64,000 nt of DNA from Clitopilus passeckerianus (GCA_944990035.1 CALYLX010000155.1:186001-250000), one strand, 5' to 3'. Counted from the stretch's first letter, positions 45,128 through 57,637 are shown. Notes: a model not told the origin generated them from the letters alone. Made by a program: numbers and translations.

Positions 45128-46678
45128 AGCAGCCGGTTATTGAGTCTTCAATCTACGTCGCCAGACTTCGGCAAGCTTTAGCTGTATCTGATTGTCACGG
45201 TACTTATTATATCCGAAGGTCTGCTGCGTGGACGCCTCGGAACCCCGATACCTACGAAGAAATATGCCTATGTGAATGCATGCTTTTCTCCAGCCAACTT
45301 ACGCTAATTGAGAGTAGAACTTATCTCGGCTCTTGGTGGTCGCAAGCTGTGCAGGATCTGAGATTGCCTCTTATGCTTTCTCCGAACCAGAGTGCTGTGC
45401 AAGTGGTCCAGATGCATATCTCGCTTCGTCCAGGCTCCAGATTCTTCCTTATATTAGCAGTCATGACCTGGGAATACACGTTTGTTCTGTTCATATGTTG
45501 CATTCGTCAAATTTGGATGAATTAGCCTCATGTTAGCGTCATGAACCCCCCTTCTCCCCGCTCATTCTTTCACGTTTCTGATCGTGAGCTATATTCACCG
45601 GACGGGACTGGATCTGCTGTGGAGTTTGTGGTTTTCATATAAGAGCCCGGTACGTCTGATGGACAGACACGCATTGATTAGCGGTATCATAATAGATAGC
45701 CACGGTCTGTTTTTGTCCTCACTTAGTCAGTCTGAATGTTCACGGGTTCCTCGGTGTTCGCCCGACCACTCCCCGAGGACGCATGGTAGTGTGAAAACCT
45801 TTCCAGAACTGAAAGAGCTTGGAAGGGTAAGGCTCCTCTCCTCCTGGTGGATCATACAGACATCCGTGCTTCGCAATCCTAAAATCGCATCCACAGCAAC
45901 TTCCTTATGTACTATCGACCCCATCATTCCCTTTGTGTCTACAACTTCACGGAAGTGCATCCGGCCAGCGCAATGTTGGATCCTCTCGCCCGCTGACTAA
46001 CACAGAAAAAATTGCTGCCCTAGGGTTTCAGTGGAGAAAGCTGGTCCTTAACCACTATCTTTAAGGTTTCCTTATCAGCTGGAACTTTTGATACAGTATG
46101 CTCACACAATTGATTCCGAGCCCTCCTCTCGTCACAGTTAAAGGCATATTTTTGGTTGAATTGGGAGAACGCCCGTGCTGGAATTATTCAGGGTGACACC
46201 GGTTTTCCGTGTGCCATTAATTCCAACCTACTCAGCATGCTGCCCTGGATCACCTTTGCAGTTTCTGGGCTTTTAGATATTCCTTGGGGGTAATTGGTGT
46301 GACTGTCCCGATTGTTTCAAACCCTCGCAACACTCATCTTACACGAGGCGAACCAAAGCACTTTCAGACCCCAGCAAAGATCAGTGACCTTCACCATGTG
46401 GACCGGTATTATTTCGAGAAGCCGCTATATGAGGGAAATTCATTTGCGGAATGTGGGGCGATGGCACCTTTAGTTTGGATATGCTCGATGCGCGTCCGCT
46501 CCATCGTCCGTGTAATATGCAGTCAAGACCATAGGCATGTGTTTCCTGTTACAGCCATACTGAGCAGGTACTACGAGTAACTGCAACATTCTCAGGCGGT
46601 TCCGTGAATCCGGAATGCGGCTACTTGCGGGCTCAAATCTGAACCAATTCTCCTCGGTCCCTACATTCGGCGGTCAAG
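45128..46678. other. gene-poor region
   Basis: 1.55 kb without a supported gene. Overlapping short frames near 45280-45530 and 45584-46000 lie on both strands and show no motif. Confidence 0.4.
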
Positions 46679-46951
46679 TCAGAAGCCGTAGCCCCAATCC
46701 TTCATGTGAGAGGACCACCATAGAAACAAGGGACTTACTTCTTCACAGCGAGGTCCCTCCCCATCGACAGAGGAATCAGTCTCTGGCGTCTTGACCCCCA
46801 CTTGTGCATTACTAGTGATTCCAGCACTTTCAAAGAGACGCTCGACCTCGGCATCGCTCAGCTGGCAAATCATCTTGTCGGCGAGAATCGTATTGATTCC
46901 TTCAACGACAGCATCATCGCCGATTTTAGTGTCTCCAGAGTGTGTAGTCAT
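46679..46951 (-). CDS. short unrecognised frame, possibly a first exon
   Basis: ATG at 46949-46951 begins MTTHSGDTKIGDDAVVEG, then KMICQLSDAEVERLFESAG. A plausible GTAAGT donor follows CEE near 46740. The acidic, helical character looks coding, but no downstream exon was identified. It is tail-side of the Kelch-MYND pseudogene. Confidence 0.3.
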   Translation of the reverse strand: MTTHSGDTKIGDDAVVEGINTILADKMICQLSDAEVERLFESAGITSNAQVGVKTPETDSSVDGEGPRCEEVSPLFLWWSSHMKDWGYGF

Positions 46952-47167
46952 TGTCAGAGGTGTATCCTCTAGTAGTCGGATCTGGTTGGATAAGTTAGGG
47001 TTGATGTACTACGATGAGATCCGGGCATTTTCCGACCCGTGAGAAGCGTTGGTACTCAGAGGCACTAATCTCCACTCATTGTCAGTTCTTATTTTAAGTT
47101 ATATATCATGGCAGGCCAGTAATAATTGCGTGTGTATACGGTGCTATACATGCTTCCGAGGAAGGGG

Positions 47168-49042
47168 TCAGGTTTTCCTACACGATTGTAAGCGCTTATG
47201 ATCCTCCCACCCTTTCCGCTGGCATTCAGTCGAACAGAAGATTGTCCGGCCACCGCAGGTACCTGTAAATCATCCCGTCCTACCATAAGGAACCAGAGAA
47301 GGAACAATGATTGGAGATGAGTGACTTACCGCCGCACTTCTTAAAGAAACCGAAACCCTCGCAACTGAAGCATCGTTGCCACGGTCCCACAGAAACCGTA
47401 CAGGCGTCGTCTTCAAGGTTAATCCCCTCAAAATCCCCTCCAGGGATGTCAAGATGTAGTTGCCATACGTCCCCAAAGAGTCGATCGAGTACAGGCTCTG
47501 CCAACTCCCCGAGCATATCGGGTGTAACACCCCTTTCTGGCTGCATTGTCTAGAAACTCCTTTGGCAGCTCCGCACGCCTCAAAGCCTGCTTACCCGTGC
47601 AGGTTTTAGTGGGAGAAACTATGGCCCCAACCTTTCCCCCGAACAGATAAACTTATTCTGTTTCGGGATCACAGGCAAGCTGGGTAGTAATGCGATATGA
47701 GGGAATCCGCATGTCATGACTTGCTTCCGTTCAAACATCTGTTCAGACTGGGTTGTTGTTGCACCCTCCCCCGACGAGACAGTAACATCTCTGCGAAAAG
47801 TGTAGATAAAGTATCCGTGTGGTAGGACGAATCAAACATGTGGGAAGTGTCGTCAATCTGGAACTGGCACATCTGGTTCACCCCTCCAAAGATGATAACA
47901 TGGTCGAGCTTCTCGTTCTATAGCATCAAGTTAGCTCTACCAGTGGATGAATGAAATATCCGCACCACATACATAGGCGAAGCCCATGCCTGACCTGGGA
48001 GATGAGGGATTTCCGTTGAGCCTTTCGCGGCGCCATTTGCCGGTCTCGACATTACAGCTCCACATGTCGTCGTAGTTCCAGGCTGCAGTGGGATGATGCG
48101 GCCAAGAGCTTGCCATCGGTGTTCCAGTGAACAGCTGATGCTTGTCGCATACGCCGGAGAAGAGGTAAATTCTTCGATCCTTGCCCACCCAGGGTGCTGC
48201 TGAATGACGTGGCCCAGGGACATGCGAATCGTTGAACTTCTGGATAGAGGTGTGGCCGCTAATTCTCTTCCACATGTGTGTTTTAAGACTGAGTTCCATG
48301 AGCGAATTACTGCCACTCGTGCCTCGGAAGTTTATCCCACCAAATACAAGGAGGCGGTCATGGATAATTTCGAGAGAAAATCTCCTACAGTCAAGGTGAG
48401 GCCAGAACCAATCAATGTCGATACCTGCCGCCATATCCACAGCAGTTGCTCCATAGATGGTCTTCAGTGCGCTCCACTTGTTGGTTTCAGAACAAAGCAG
48501 AGGATCCGGGGTCACCGGTGAAGAGGTAAACTTTAACCTTATACACTCGCATGCCGCGATTCATGTCGATGCGGATGCCTTTGCTGATAGTTGGGGGACA
48601 CCGAGAGATGGATTCCCAATCTTTGAGCTTCGAGAGATTGAGACGCCAGGCGTTGTCGCAGTCTGGAGATTGTGGTCCACGGTTTTGAGGAGAGTCATTG
48701 GAGCCACCGATGATGTAGAAGTAACCTGGCTATGGTCGGACTTGACGTTTGTAAAATGGTTAATTTCTCACCTTTCCAGATGAAGCTGGATGCACTCTGT
48801 CTGGGGCCCATTTTGTCGTTTGCTTTGACAGCGAGTCTCTTCCAGCCGCCACGACCCTGCAATGCGAGGCAGTCGAGTTGGATCTTGGGATTGAAAGCAG
48901 GATTTGGATGCCGGGGACGTCTGAAACTGGTGAAATAGTTGCAGATCGTGTTAAACATATTGAAGGACAAAGCAGGTAGCAGTACCACCAAGCAGGATAG
49001 TGCGAGGATGATGAAATGTGCATAAGCAGCCGTGTTATGCAA
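47168..49042 (-). pseudogene. Kelch-repeat/MYND zinc-finger protein, decayed
   Basis: The 5' part, at about 48770-49042, reads FNPKIQLDCLALQGRGGW. Kelch-like strands follow: GYFYIIGGSNDSPQN, KVYLFTGDP, DRLLVFGGINFRGTSG, RIYLFSGVCDKHQ, MWSCNVETGKWRRE and HVIIFGGVNQ. A middle segment leads to a C-terminal MYND finger: RCFSCEGFGFFKKCGG spliced to FCSTECQRKGWEDHKRLQSC, ending RKT with TGA at 47168-47170. The frame is broken. After KVYLFTGDP the next kelch strand is one base out of frame. Relative to the second copy near 57450, the segment after VMTCGFP has lost one base and then meets a TAA. Alternative splicing might rescue the first break but not the second. Confidence 0.6.
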
Positions 49043-50974
49043 CCTTTGAAGGTTCGGACCATCAAAATCAGATTGCCAAATCGTCTAGCTGGGTGCTCCC
49101 CATGTTCTTGAAAGATACAATGCGAGTGCACCCATCCATATCGAGTATATATGCTCTATACAGTATATCATTTGAAACTCAGCCACATCGCTCCACAACC
49201 ACAGCCATAGTCAGTAGGACGTGGCAATTCCACCCGGATATCCAGCATACAGCCACCAAAATGATGTCCCGGACACTTTTAAGGCAATGGGAACATATCC
49301 GTAGGGTCGCAAAGGCCAGATTTCAGAATGTTAGGCCACAGACCTCAACACGCGAGCAATGCCGTGGACTCGGATGTGGCTTGATGTCCCTAAGGATGTT
49401 TCTGACCTTTCAGTCTCCGCCATCACTTAGTTATGGTCTGTATACTAAGGGCCGCGCTGCGCACGGCATTGCCCCCTACCGTTCGAATTCAATGCATGCA
49501 TTGACTGGAAACACAAGTACACGAATTAACACTCAGTAATAATGAATAGAAACACAAAAGCTCGGATGTGAAGAGTCCTGAAGAACAAGGTACAGGGATT
49601 GTGCAGACTGGAAGTCGACGTTGGGCAGAAGAGAAAGGAGATTCTGGAGATAAATATTCCGAAATGTAGCAGACGGTATTTAAGCAAAAGTCGTATTCAA
49701 GGGAGCTGGCTGGTTATTGAGCAGGACCATGACTGTTGTTTTGAGACTGTAAGCTTTGAGTGTGTGAATAGCTGTCGGACATAAACGCGGAGTCTATATC
49801 TGGATTACGTACGAGTTCGGCCCGCATTCAAAATCGTCCATCACACACCAAAAAATGGAATCCATCGCCCCCCCATAACCCACTACCTAAGGTAGCCAGA
49901 ATTCTGCATCTACCATCGGCGACCCTACGGATAAGTATCCAATTTCTGGGTGCTAGCACCGAAATGCTTCATACATTATGATGGATAAAGAGTTAATAGA
50001 GCCAGCCGGCACTATCCTCAAGAGAAAGACGGGATATACCGAGATTTCGAGCAAATCTCCCGCTGAAGTCGTCAATTCCCACCCTAGCACACCGCTGCCG
50101 TAGGTCAAGCATGCTGGTCTGAGGCCGACCTTGCGGTGCACTTTCCCGCTCACAGCAACATTTTCGTGCTTAGATGTTGCTGAGAGAATTTATCCTTGCG
50201 ATGAAATGTAGCTTTCTCTCCAATTCAAATTTTTATACCTGTCCTCAATCCTGAGATCCGTACCAGATCTTGATATCCAAAAACGTTACGAAAAATCGAA
50301 CTGGGGAGAAATTTTCTTTCCCAGTTCTCTCACTACAAATATTTTCTCTGGAAATGAGTGAGCAATTCAGAAAGTGCACCAGACACTTTTGTTTCGTCCA
50401 CAAGGGAGAACAAACAGATGCAAACAGTGCGAGCCGAGGAATAACCCAGTTCCATAGTCAGACTGCCTCTGGAATCCACTTGCTCTGACGGGCTCTGAGG
50501 AAGAACCCAATAGGACGTTGGCTTCTTCGGTGTATTGGCGGTGAATGGAACTCGAGACCTTGGGTCAAAACACTCATCTGAACTGCTCTGTTGCGTTGGT
50601 TTCTGACGTCCCAGCACAAGTATTCGAGGCCATATTAAATGCTTGAAGCCGTCGCAAATCCAATTTTGAGCTACAATCGTGCGTTTTCTGCCCACTCTGC
50701 GGACGGTCAGGCTCATTCGCACAGATTCTCCTGCAGGACAGGGCACCCGTTCCATCGTTCACTTAGCAGGATCTGGAAATGCTGTTTGGCTCCTGCACTC
50801 CCATAAACATCGAAGCAATCAACTGCTTTAATCAACTCCTGACTGGTACTTCACACTATCACAATCTCATGATCATCATTCAACATTTTCGTTTTGATAC
50901 ATTTCGTGGCCGTGCCAGCGCTTGCATGCCTAGTGGCGAGGACACGGCTCAGAGTAATTCTTTCACCAACATAC
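49043..50974. other. 1.9-kb gene-poor spacer
   Basis: Frames of 60-173 codons (49018-49539 plus, 50333-50755 minus) show no domain, and their codon content looks unselected. The right end contains the promoter of G2. Confidence 0.4.
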
Positions 50975-53879
50975 ATGCCATCCTTGCCACGCCAGCCCCA
51001 TCCCACGGCGAGTGGGACCTACCGAATCGAGGTCTATCGCTCCCAAAGCTCTTCCTCTGCTTATTTGAAACATGTCCACACCGGGAACGTCCATTGGATC
51101 CAACTCTCGCCCTTAACAGACTCGGCCACGGACGCGAAGTTCAAGGCATTCCATTCTTTTCCTTCCTGTGCTTTATTCGATACTTACTCTTGATGGTTCC
51201 TTTCTTCTCCTTAGTGGAGATTGGACCGTGTGTCTGGCACGACGGACGTGTATACTATCCGGCCCTCGTCTGACCTGTGGATTGGTATGGTCCCAACCTC
51301 AGGCCGGGCTAGTAGCGACAAATCGTACGGAACCATCGAGGGCCGATGGGCTAGCGCCGCCAACTGGCGGATACAAAAGAGTCAGGATGGCTTATATTCC
51401 AAGTAAGTCTATACCTTTCACCAGTGTTCATTAAGTTCTGACTGTGCTACTAGAATTATGAATGAGTCTGCCACCCTTACACTAGACTGTCGTGATGAGA
51501 CTCAGGTAAAGATTTTCTCTGCGTCTTGTCTTAAACATTCGGTTCTAATCCAATGATTACATAGGATCGCCGCCTCCACTTTTGGGCTGTCCAAGACGTG
51601 AGTCAAAGGTTTCACTCTTGATCGGAACACACGAAGATTGAACTCCTCATATCAAGGATGCACCAAACCAGCGATATGTTTTCGAGCCCTTGGACGATGT
51701 GGTTGGGGTCGACACCAGCAGTGATACCATCGCCGGCGTTGCTGCAGAGGTTTACGACAGGGATGATCAAGAAACCATATCCGATTTCAACAGCAGTAGA
51801 GGAACTAGCTTGAGTTCAAGATTAAGCAGCCCCAGCGACACCCTGTCAGACTGGGGAATCACCAGCCCCACTGGCACAGGTGGTGGGATAGGCCTTAGTG
51901 ATCATGAGGCAGCATCCTCCATTTCATATACCGGGAAAAGCAGAAGAACCAGCTTGAGCTCCAACAATACCAGCCTGGCTGGCTATTCATCACGCCAGCG
52001 CACTTCAGCCTCAGCCTCTACCAGTACTCTCTCCTTGACTTCACAGTGGGACGCAAGCGATACCAAAAACACCACCAGCAGTACTACTCGCCGTTCTGAA
52101 CGGCCATCCTTCGAATCCGGCCTTTCCTCATTCACACCAGAGGCAGCAGCCAAGGAAACTTACGACATAATCATAATCGGAAGCAGCTTAGGCGCCAGCG
52201 GCCTTGCTGCCGACCTCTTCTCTACGAACACTAAGCTAGGGCCTGGGGGATCCAAGAACGTTCTCGTCATTGAAAATGGCCCAGTCCCAGGCAAGGCGTC
52301 GTCCCATTCCCACCGCCTCAACATCTCTCCCCAAGTCCACCATTCTGCCACACGCATCGATCCCTCTACTCTCCAAACCCAATTTGGGTCAGGCCTTTAC
52401 ACGGAGCTCTCGAGAAAGTGGTACACCGAAGCTGAATGGCTCATGGGTGTTTCCCTACCTCCAACGAATGCTCTCCAAATGGGAATTATGGAGAGGCTGG
52501 ATATGGAGTGTGGCGGGCGGGACGGTGAACGAGGATGTCGGTGGGGATGGGCACGTTTAGCCTCAAATAACCCCATCGAGCGACTTCCAGAAATCGCAAT
52601 GGGCAAGCAACGAGATTCTACCACTCTCAAACAGATAGAAAACCCGAACTTTAAAACCCTCGCCAACACTGAGGTTCGGTCTATTGAATGGGGAGACGGG
52701 CACAGTGGGAAGGCTAAAGCTACTGGTGTCGTCGTTCGGGATCGCGGAGGCAGGGAGACCACCATCAGCCTCACACCCACCGGCCTCCTCGTCCTCGGCG
52801 CCGGGAGCTTCGAGTCCCCAGCTATCCTCATGCGCAGCGGCCTTGACGGGTTCTTGGAGGATAATGGAGGGTTACACCTCACCTCCCCGGATATTCGTGT
52901 CAGGAGTACAAGGGTTCATTTCCTGGATGAGAGCATTCGAGAGAAAGCAGGGTCGATGAAGTTGCAGAGTTATGTCCCGCTCAAATCTGGTCAAGTCGCA
53001 CTGGCTATCATATATATTGAGGTTGATTCATCTGGCAGCTCCCTGGCCTGTAATGGCAGGTTAATCAGCACCTATACCCTGCCAACCCCTCTGAATCAGG
53101 ATAACATCATCAGACTCGATTCCAAGGACGAACCTGTCGTCGAATCGGAAGGGGGAAGTGAATCTCCCTACGACCGTGTCGACCGTGACCTTGTTGAGCT
53201 TCATGATTTCGACCAAGTGACACGAAAGGTTCTGAAGGAGATGTTACGTATCAACATACATGGCGATGCGGATGCAGATGAGGATGAGGATGAGGACTAC
53301 TTCACACTCCTCGACCTTGGAAGCCCTGAGTCGGCGCACGGGGTCGGAACGATCCCACTCAAATCCACCAGTGCCAGACGCACCTCTTCACCCCAAGCCT
53401 ACTGCCTTGAGCAAAACCTCCAACTCCGTGGGCACTCCAACATCCTTGTATGCGACCTCTCCCTGTTCCCATTCTCCCCGGGTGTCGATCCCTCTTTAAC
53501 ACTCGTCGCTCTCGCACTCCGACTCTCCCGAACCATCCACCCGAGAGAATCAGAAGTCGACCTTTCAACGCTATCATATCAGGACCAGCTTGATTCCAAG
53601 AGGTCTGTGGTTGTGGTGAACCATACCGGGGAGAGGATCAAAATCAGGGTGTCGAATGTAGCGGGGGTTAGGGTTGGGGAGGATGAATTGCAGGATAAGG
53701 GAGAGAGGGTTTTAGGGCCTGGGGAGAGGGTTGTGAGGTTGAGGAAGAAGGGTGTTGACGAGGTTGTGTTGGTGTATAGACTTGAGGATGGAAGGACACC
53801 CGAGGAAAAGAAGTTTGGGACGAGACCTGTGGCATATGTGAATACTCCTGGGTATGAAACGCCTTGTATAGTGGAGTAG
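50975..53879 (+). CDS. GMC-type oxidoreductase paralogue G2 with in-frame losses
   Basis: Five exons, the first from 50975 (MPSLPRQPHPTASGTYRIEV), then 51215-51402, 51454-51505, 51565-51597 and 51657-53879. The N-terminal domain aligns with G1 exon for exon (WRLDRVSG, HFWAVQD, DAPNQRYVFEPLDD). The linker is Ser/Thr-rich instead of Asn-Gly. The oxidoreductase part has YDIIIIGSSLGASG, KNVLVIENGPVPG, MERLDME, LLVLGAGSFESPAILMRSG and VCDLSLFPFSP. Relative to G1, about 50 residues including MFCLGGRGAAWGLFSP are missing in frame. HELGTIP is HGVGTIP, and NPTLTLV is DPSLTLV. The first intron has a GC donor not followed by the usual AAGT. The open frame is long and unbroken, so it may be a pseudo-enzyme. 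Confidence 0.7.
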
Positions 53880-54200
53880 AAATGGTGAAATCATTCGGGG
53901 ACGTATTGGTCGTGTCGTCAGAATGAGGGTTCGCGTCATAAGTTTTTTATTCGATCCTCAATGCAGATAAACTCCTGACGCCTGGCGAATCTATGCGCCC
54001 ATCCAGTATATAAGAATCCTAGAGCAAAGCGAGCGACTCCTTGTCCCAATTATATCTCGTTGGCGATACCCAACTGCATGCTTCGGGCCACTACCAAAAT
54101 GGTCCGCGTTGGGGAGTTGGATTCTAACTGAAATTTACTGTCCATTGGGTTTAACAGAAAAGGTACAGTGGATTGATATCTCGAAGGAGGACAGTGTGTA
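53880..54200. other. spacer between G2 and the pogo-like element
   Basis: 320 bp; contains the G2 3' flank and ends with the TA target dinucleotide at 54199-54200. No gene. Confidence 0.5.
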
Positions 54201-54220
54201 CAGTAGATTTCGTGATAATG
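54201..54220 (+). repeat. left terminal inverted repeat of the pogo-like element
   Basis: CAGTAGATTTCGTGATAATG directly follows the TA target dinucleotide. It matches the right terminus in inverted orientation at about 14 of the first 20 positions, with the outer eight bases identical. Confidence 0.8.
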
Positions 54221-54637
54221 CATAGCCCGTTATCGCATAATCTTGATAACGCATTGGACGAGCGCAATCCCCAACTCGGGACGCGCTAAGTGTCGCATAC
54301 CGCATAATTCATCGGCCATGACTGACCGATATGCAGTATGAGATGCCCTTTGAGAGCAGTGGGAACCGAATTTCTGACATATCTTCAACCTTTATTTGCA
54401 TTGTAATAACAAATGTTGAGGCCTGAGTCCTGAATTTGCCCCAAAAGAATATTTCAGCACCACTTTTAAGCTGTACTTTTCGCTTCGAATGGTTTTGGGG
54501 CCGTGTAAAGAGAATATGCATTGGTAATTCACTGCAAAATACAAATTTCCGTTCCGAGAACCGTAGGGAGGCAGCCATAGAAGAGAATGCATAAAAGCGG
54601 GCTACGTTTTGAGCGAAGAACAGATACCGTCGTCAGA

Positions 54638-56814
54638 ATGGTTCTTACCAAGCGTAAGGTTGCCTCCAAGCCCACCAAGCCGTTCTCTCGTCCCAAGGTC
54701 TATGCTCCCCGCAAAAAGGCCTCCGATGCCAAGACGTCTGCTAAGCCTCTGCAGACGAATCATCGCAATAACCTCACTCTTGGAGACTGGTTGCTCGTCT
54801 TTGATTACGTCGATAAACATCCTTCCGATTCCCAGCTTCAGGTCGTCAAACACTTCGCAACTCGAGCAGATGGTGTTCTCACCTTCACTCAATCTGCTCT
54901 GTCTCGGAAACTGCAACAGCGTCCAGAGGTGGAAGGACGCATCACCCACACTTCCAACGCTGTCATTGAAGCGCCCGCGTGCCGTCGTCCGTCCTGATGT
55001 GGAGGAAGCGCTGGTGTTATGGGTCCGGCATATGGAGGAGAAGCGAGAGGTTGTGAACGGACCGATGCTTGCTGCTAAGCGAGTGATCTTCGAAGAGAGG
55101 ATGAACGTGCCGAAGGAGGAGAGGCTTTCGGGAGGAGCGTGGGTGCCTTCGTTCTGTAAGGCGTATGGTCTGAAGGAGTGGAGAGCACATGGAGAGGCAG
55201 GATCCGTTGACCTGGAGGCTGTTGCGATTGAGAAAATTCGTGTTGCGGGAATCCTGGCGGGGTTTCAGAAGAAGGACATGATTAATTTTGACGAGACGAG
55301 TCTATTTCCATTGTGAGTATTCTGTGCGATTGCCGCAAAGTCTTTCTAACTGACCAATGTTGTTCCAGTGCTCCTCCGGACCGTGGACTGGCCACCAAGC
55401 AGATGAGCGGCAAGAAGAAGGACAAGTTTCGCATCACACTCGGTGTTTGCTGCAACGCCGACGGCAGCGAGAAGTTCCCACTAATCTACATTGGCAAATA
55501 TGCGAAGCCTCGATGCTTCAACAAGAAGACACCAGGTGATTATGGCTTCTACTACCGTAACAATAAGAAAGCTTGGATGAACAGAGACCTCTTTGAAGAG
55601 TGAGTAATTCTGGTTCGTTCATTGTTCACTTCTAATAAGTTCGATACAGGTGGTTAAAACATATGGACATGGAGATGATTCGACAGAAGCGCTACGTAGT
55701 CCTGTGGCTCGATAACTTCTCTGGTCATTACGTATCCTATGAGCCCCGCAATATCCTTGTCCAGTTCTTCGAGCCTAACCTCACGTCCATGGTGCAACCA
55801 TGTGATGCAGGTATCATCCGCTGCATCAAGGCCCACTACCGCCGAAGCTTCTGTATTCGCGCCATTGGTCTTGATGAAGCTGGGGAAGTTGACATCTACA
55901 AGATTAACCTTCTTGAGGCGATGTTGATGGTGCAGGAAGCCTGGAAGATGGTCAGTTCCGAAAGCATTGCACATTGCTGGGAACACACCGGAATTCTCCC
56001 AGCACATCCCACTCCTCCTTCCAGCACCCGCTTGCCCATCGCCCCTCCCTCCACTACCCCTGCTGTATCCTCGATGGAGTCCCAAGCATGGGCTGTCATC
56101 GATGAGTTCATCTCGACAGATTTGACTCTGCCCCAAGTGGAGAACATGCTCCAATCCATCTTCGGCCAAGGTTATCGCGATAGCGACTGGCGCCCAGCCA
56201 TGAATGCTGTTCTGAATGCTGAAGGGAATGTTCTTGAGGCTGTCGCAGCTGTGGAAACTCTGAAGGCGGCTCACGGTTCACATGCCATTGCTATCCAGGC
56301 TCCTATCCCTACCCATTCTCCTGCCTGTATACCCACCAACGCCACTTCCCCCGCAGTACCAAAAGGTCCTCCTGCATCTCTTATACAGGTTGAAGGTGAC
56401 CTTCTTCAGTCGGTGGCCGAGCTGAAGAGGCGGAGGCGAGTCTTTGGACCTGACCTATCCCTTGAAGAGATCCTGGATCCTGTTGAGGAAACCGAGATTG
56501 GCGAGTCCCCTTATGCTTTCGAGGGTGGAGATGGTGAGATAGTTGCGGCAGCACGGTATTTGCAGGCTGTTAAGCAAGGGGAGATTGTAGAAATCGAGTC
56601 AGATGAGAAGGACGAGGAGGAAGGGCGGCCTCACAGGTCTACGACCGATGTTCTGGACCTCTGCCGCGAGATGGAGGGGTTAAGTATGGAGTATGGAGAG
56701 GATGCTGAGGGTCTTGAACTTGCTCGCCATCTGCGACGTTTCCGTGTCTGTGTTCGTCGTGAGCATGTGAAGACCGCGAAGCAGCAAACCATCGACAAAT
56801 TCTTCGCCTCCTAA
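54638..56814 (+). pseudogene. pogo/Tigger-type transposase, one frameshift
   Basis: The ATG at 54638 begins MVLTKRKVASKPTKPFSRPK. The first segment has a helix-turn-helix of the Psq/CENP-B type (LGDWLLVFDYVDKHP, ALSRKLQQRPEVE). The second DNA-binding half (RPDVEEALVLWVRHMEEKRE, KEERLSGGAWVPSFCKAYGL) follows in a different frame. One base appears to be missing near 54960, and no splice sites fit there. Two introns (near 55315-55370 and 55600-55650) interrupt the DDE domain. MINFDETSLFPL, VVLWLDNFSGHY and NLTSMVQPCDAGIIR carry the three catalytic Asp residues. The C-terminus ends QTIDKFFAS, common in this group. Apart from the shift the coding region is intact. Confidence 0.75.
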
Positions 56815-56909
56815 AGTAGCGCTTACTAATTGCTACGGTCACATGTCACATTTATCTCTAATGCATAAACCTGATATCGCATTGGGACGCCATGGGTCCC
56901 GACGTTATT

Positions 56910-56929
56910 CCGTATCAGCAAGTCTACTG
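56910..56929 (-). repeat. right terminal inverted repeat of the pogo-like element
   Basis: Read on the minus strand, CAGTAGACTTGCTGATACGG faces the left repeat. TA at 56930-56931 follows on the plus strand. Confidence 0.8.
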
Positions 56930-56989
56930 TACTCGTTGGCTCTTTCTGGGTTTCATCTTTGTAGGCTAGTAACTAGGCATGCATTATAT

Positions 56990-57540
56990 TTAGGCTTTTC
57001 TACACGAATGCGTACGCTTGTGCCTCCCACCCACTCTTTAGAGATGAGGTCGAACAAAAGAAATGCCCGGCCACCACACATACTTAGAAGGCATTGCATG
57101 AAAAAATAAAGGAGTCAGGCGATAATATGAAATAAAGAACTTGCCAGCACACTTCTTGAAGCATTGTTGCCATGGACCCACGGTGGCAGTGCGTGCTTCG
57201 TCTTCTAGGTCGATTTCGCCAAAATCTTCTCCCGGAATGTCAACATCAAGCACGTCTCCAAAGAGCCGACTGAATGAGGGTCGGGTAACTTCCTCAAGCC
57301 TGCCTAACTGCTAGCTTCATGAGGGTCGTTGGCAGCTCCGCACGCTTCACAGCTTGCTCGGCCGTGCGACTCTTGCTGGGCGAGAATTCACCCCGCACTT
57401 CTCCTCCATACATTTCGGGATCGCTTGCAAGTTGAGCGGAAACGCGATATGGTGGGAATCCGCGTGTCATGACTTGCTTCCACTGATATATCTCCTCGCA
57501 CTGGGCTGTCGTGTTACCCTCCACCGCTGAAGCTGTGGTC
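56990..57540 (-). pseudogene. truncated second copy of the Kelch-MYND gene
   Basis: It aligns with the C-terminal third of the pseudogene at 47168-49042. Pieces: VEGNTTAQCEEIYQWKQVMT, GFPPYRVSAQLASDPEMYGG, AVKRAELPTTLMK, then DVDIPGEDFGEIDLEDEART and GPWQQCFKKCAG. The Kelch half is absent. The donor after KKCAG is GCAAGT. The second MYND half is shifted out of frame (FCST in the first copy reads FLLF here). It starts only about 60 bp from the right end of the pogo-like element. Confidence 0.65.
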
Positions 57541-57637
57541 CTTCTTTGAGGGAGTACAGTAACGTGGGAAAGTTCGAGTCGGGATCACGACTTCCATTTT
57601 GAGACCCGATGTCGGCCAACCTTGCCTTGGTCAATCC

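Larger units (their letters stand above)
54201..56929 (+). mobile_element. pogo-like (Tc1/mariner superfamily) DNA transposon, complete ends
   Basis: 2,729 bp bounded by terminal inverted repeats. The left end reads CAGTAGATTTCGTGATAATG (54201-54220). The reverse complement of the right end reads CAGTAGACTTGCTGATACGG (56910-56929). A TA dinucleotide flanks each side (54199-54200 and 56930-56931), the target duplication of this superfamily. Subterminal sequence on the left repeats GTTATCGCAT/GATAACGCAT. One transposase gene fills the interior. The element sits between G2 and a truncated Kelch-MYND pseudogene. Confidence 0.85.

Noticed and set aside
46679..46951. Treating this frame as the last exon of the Kelch-MYND gene
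   Set aside because: The MYND finger already ends with a stop at 47168, and this frame begins with its own ATG and donor.
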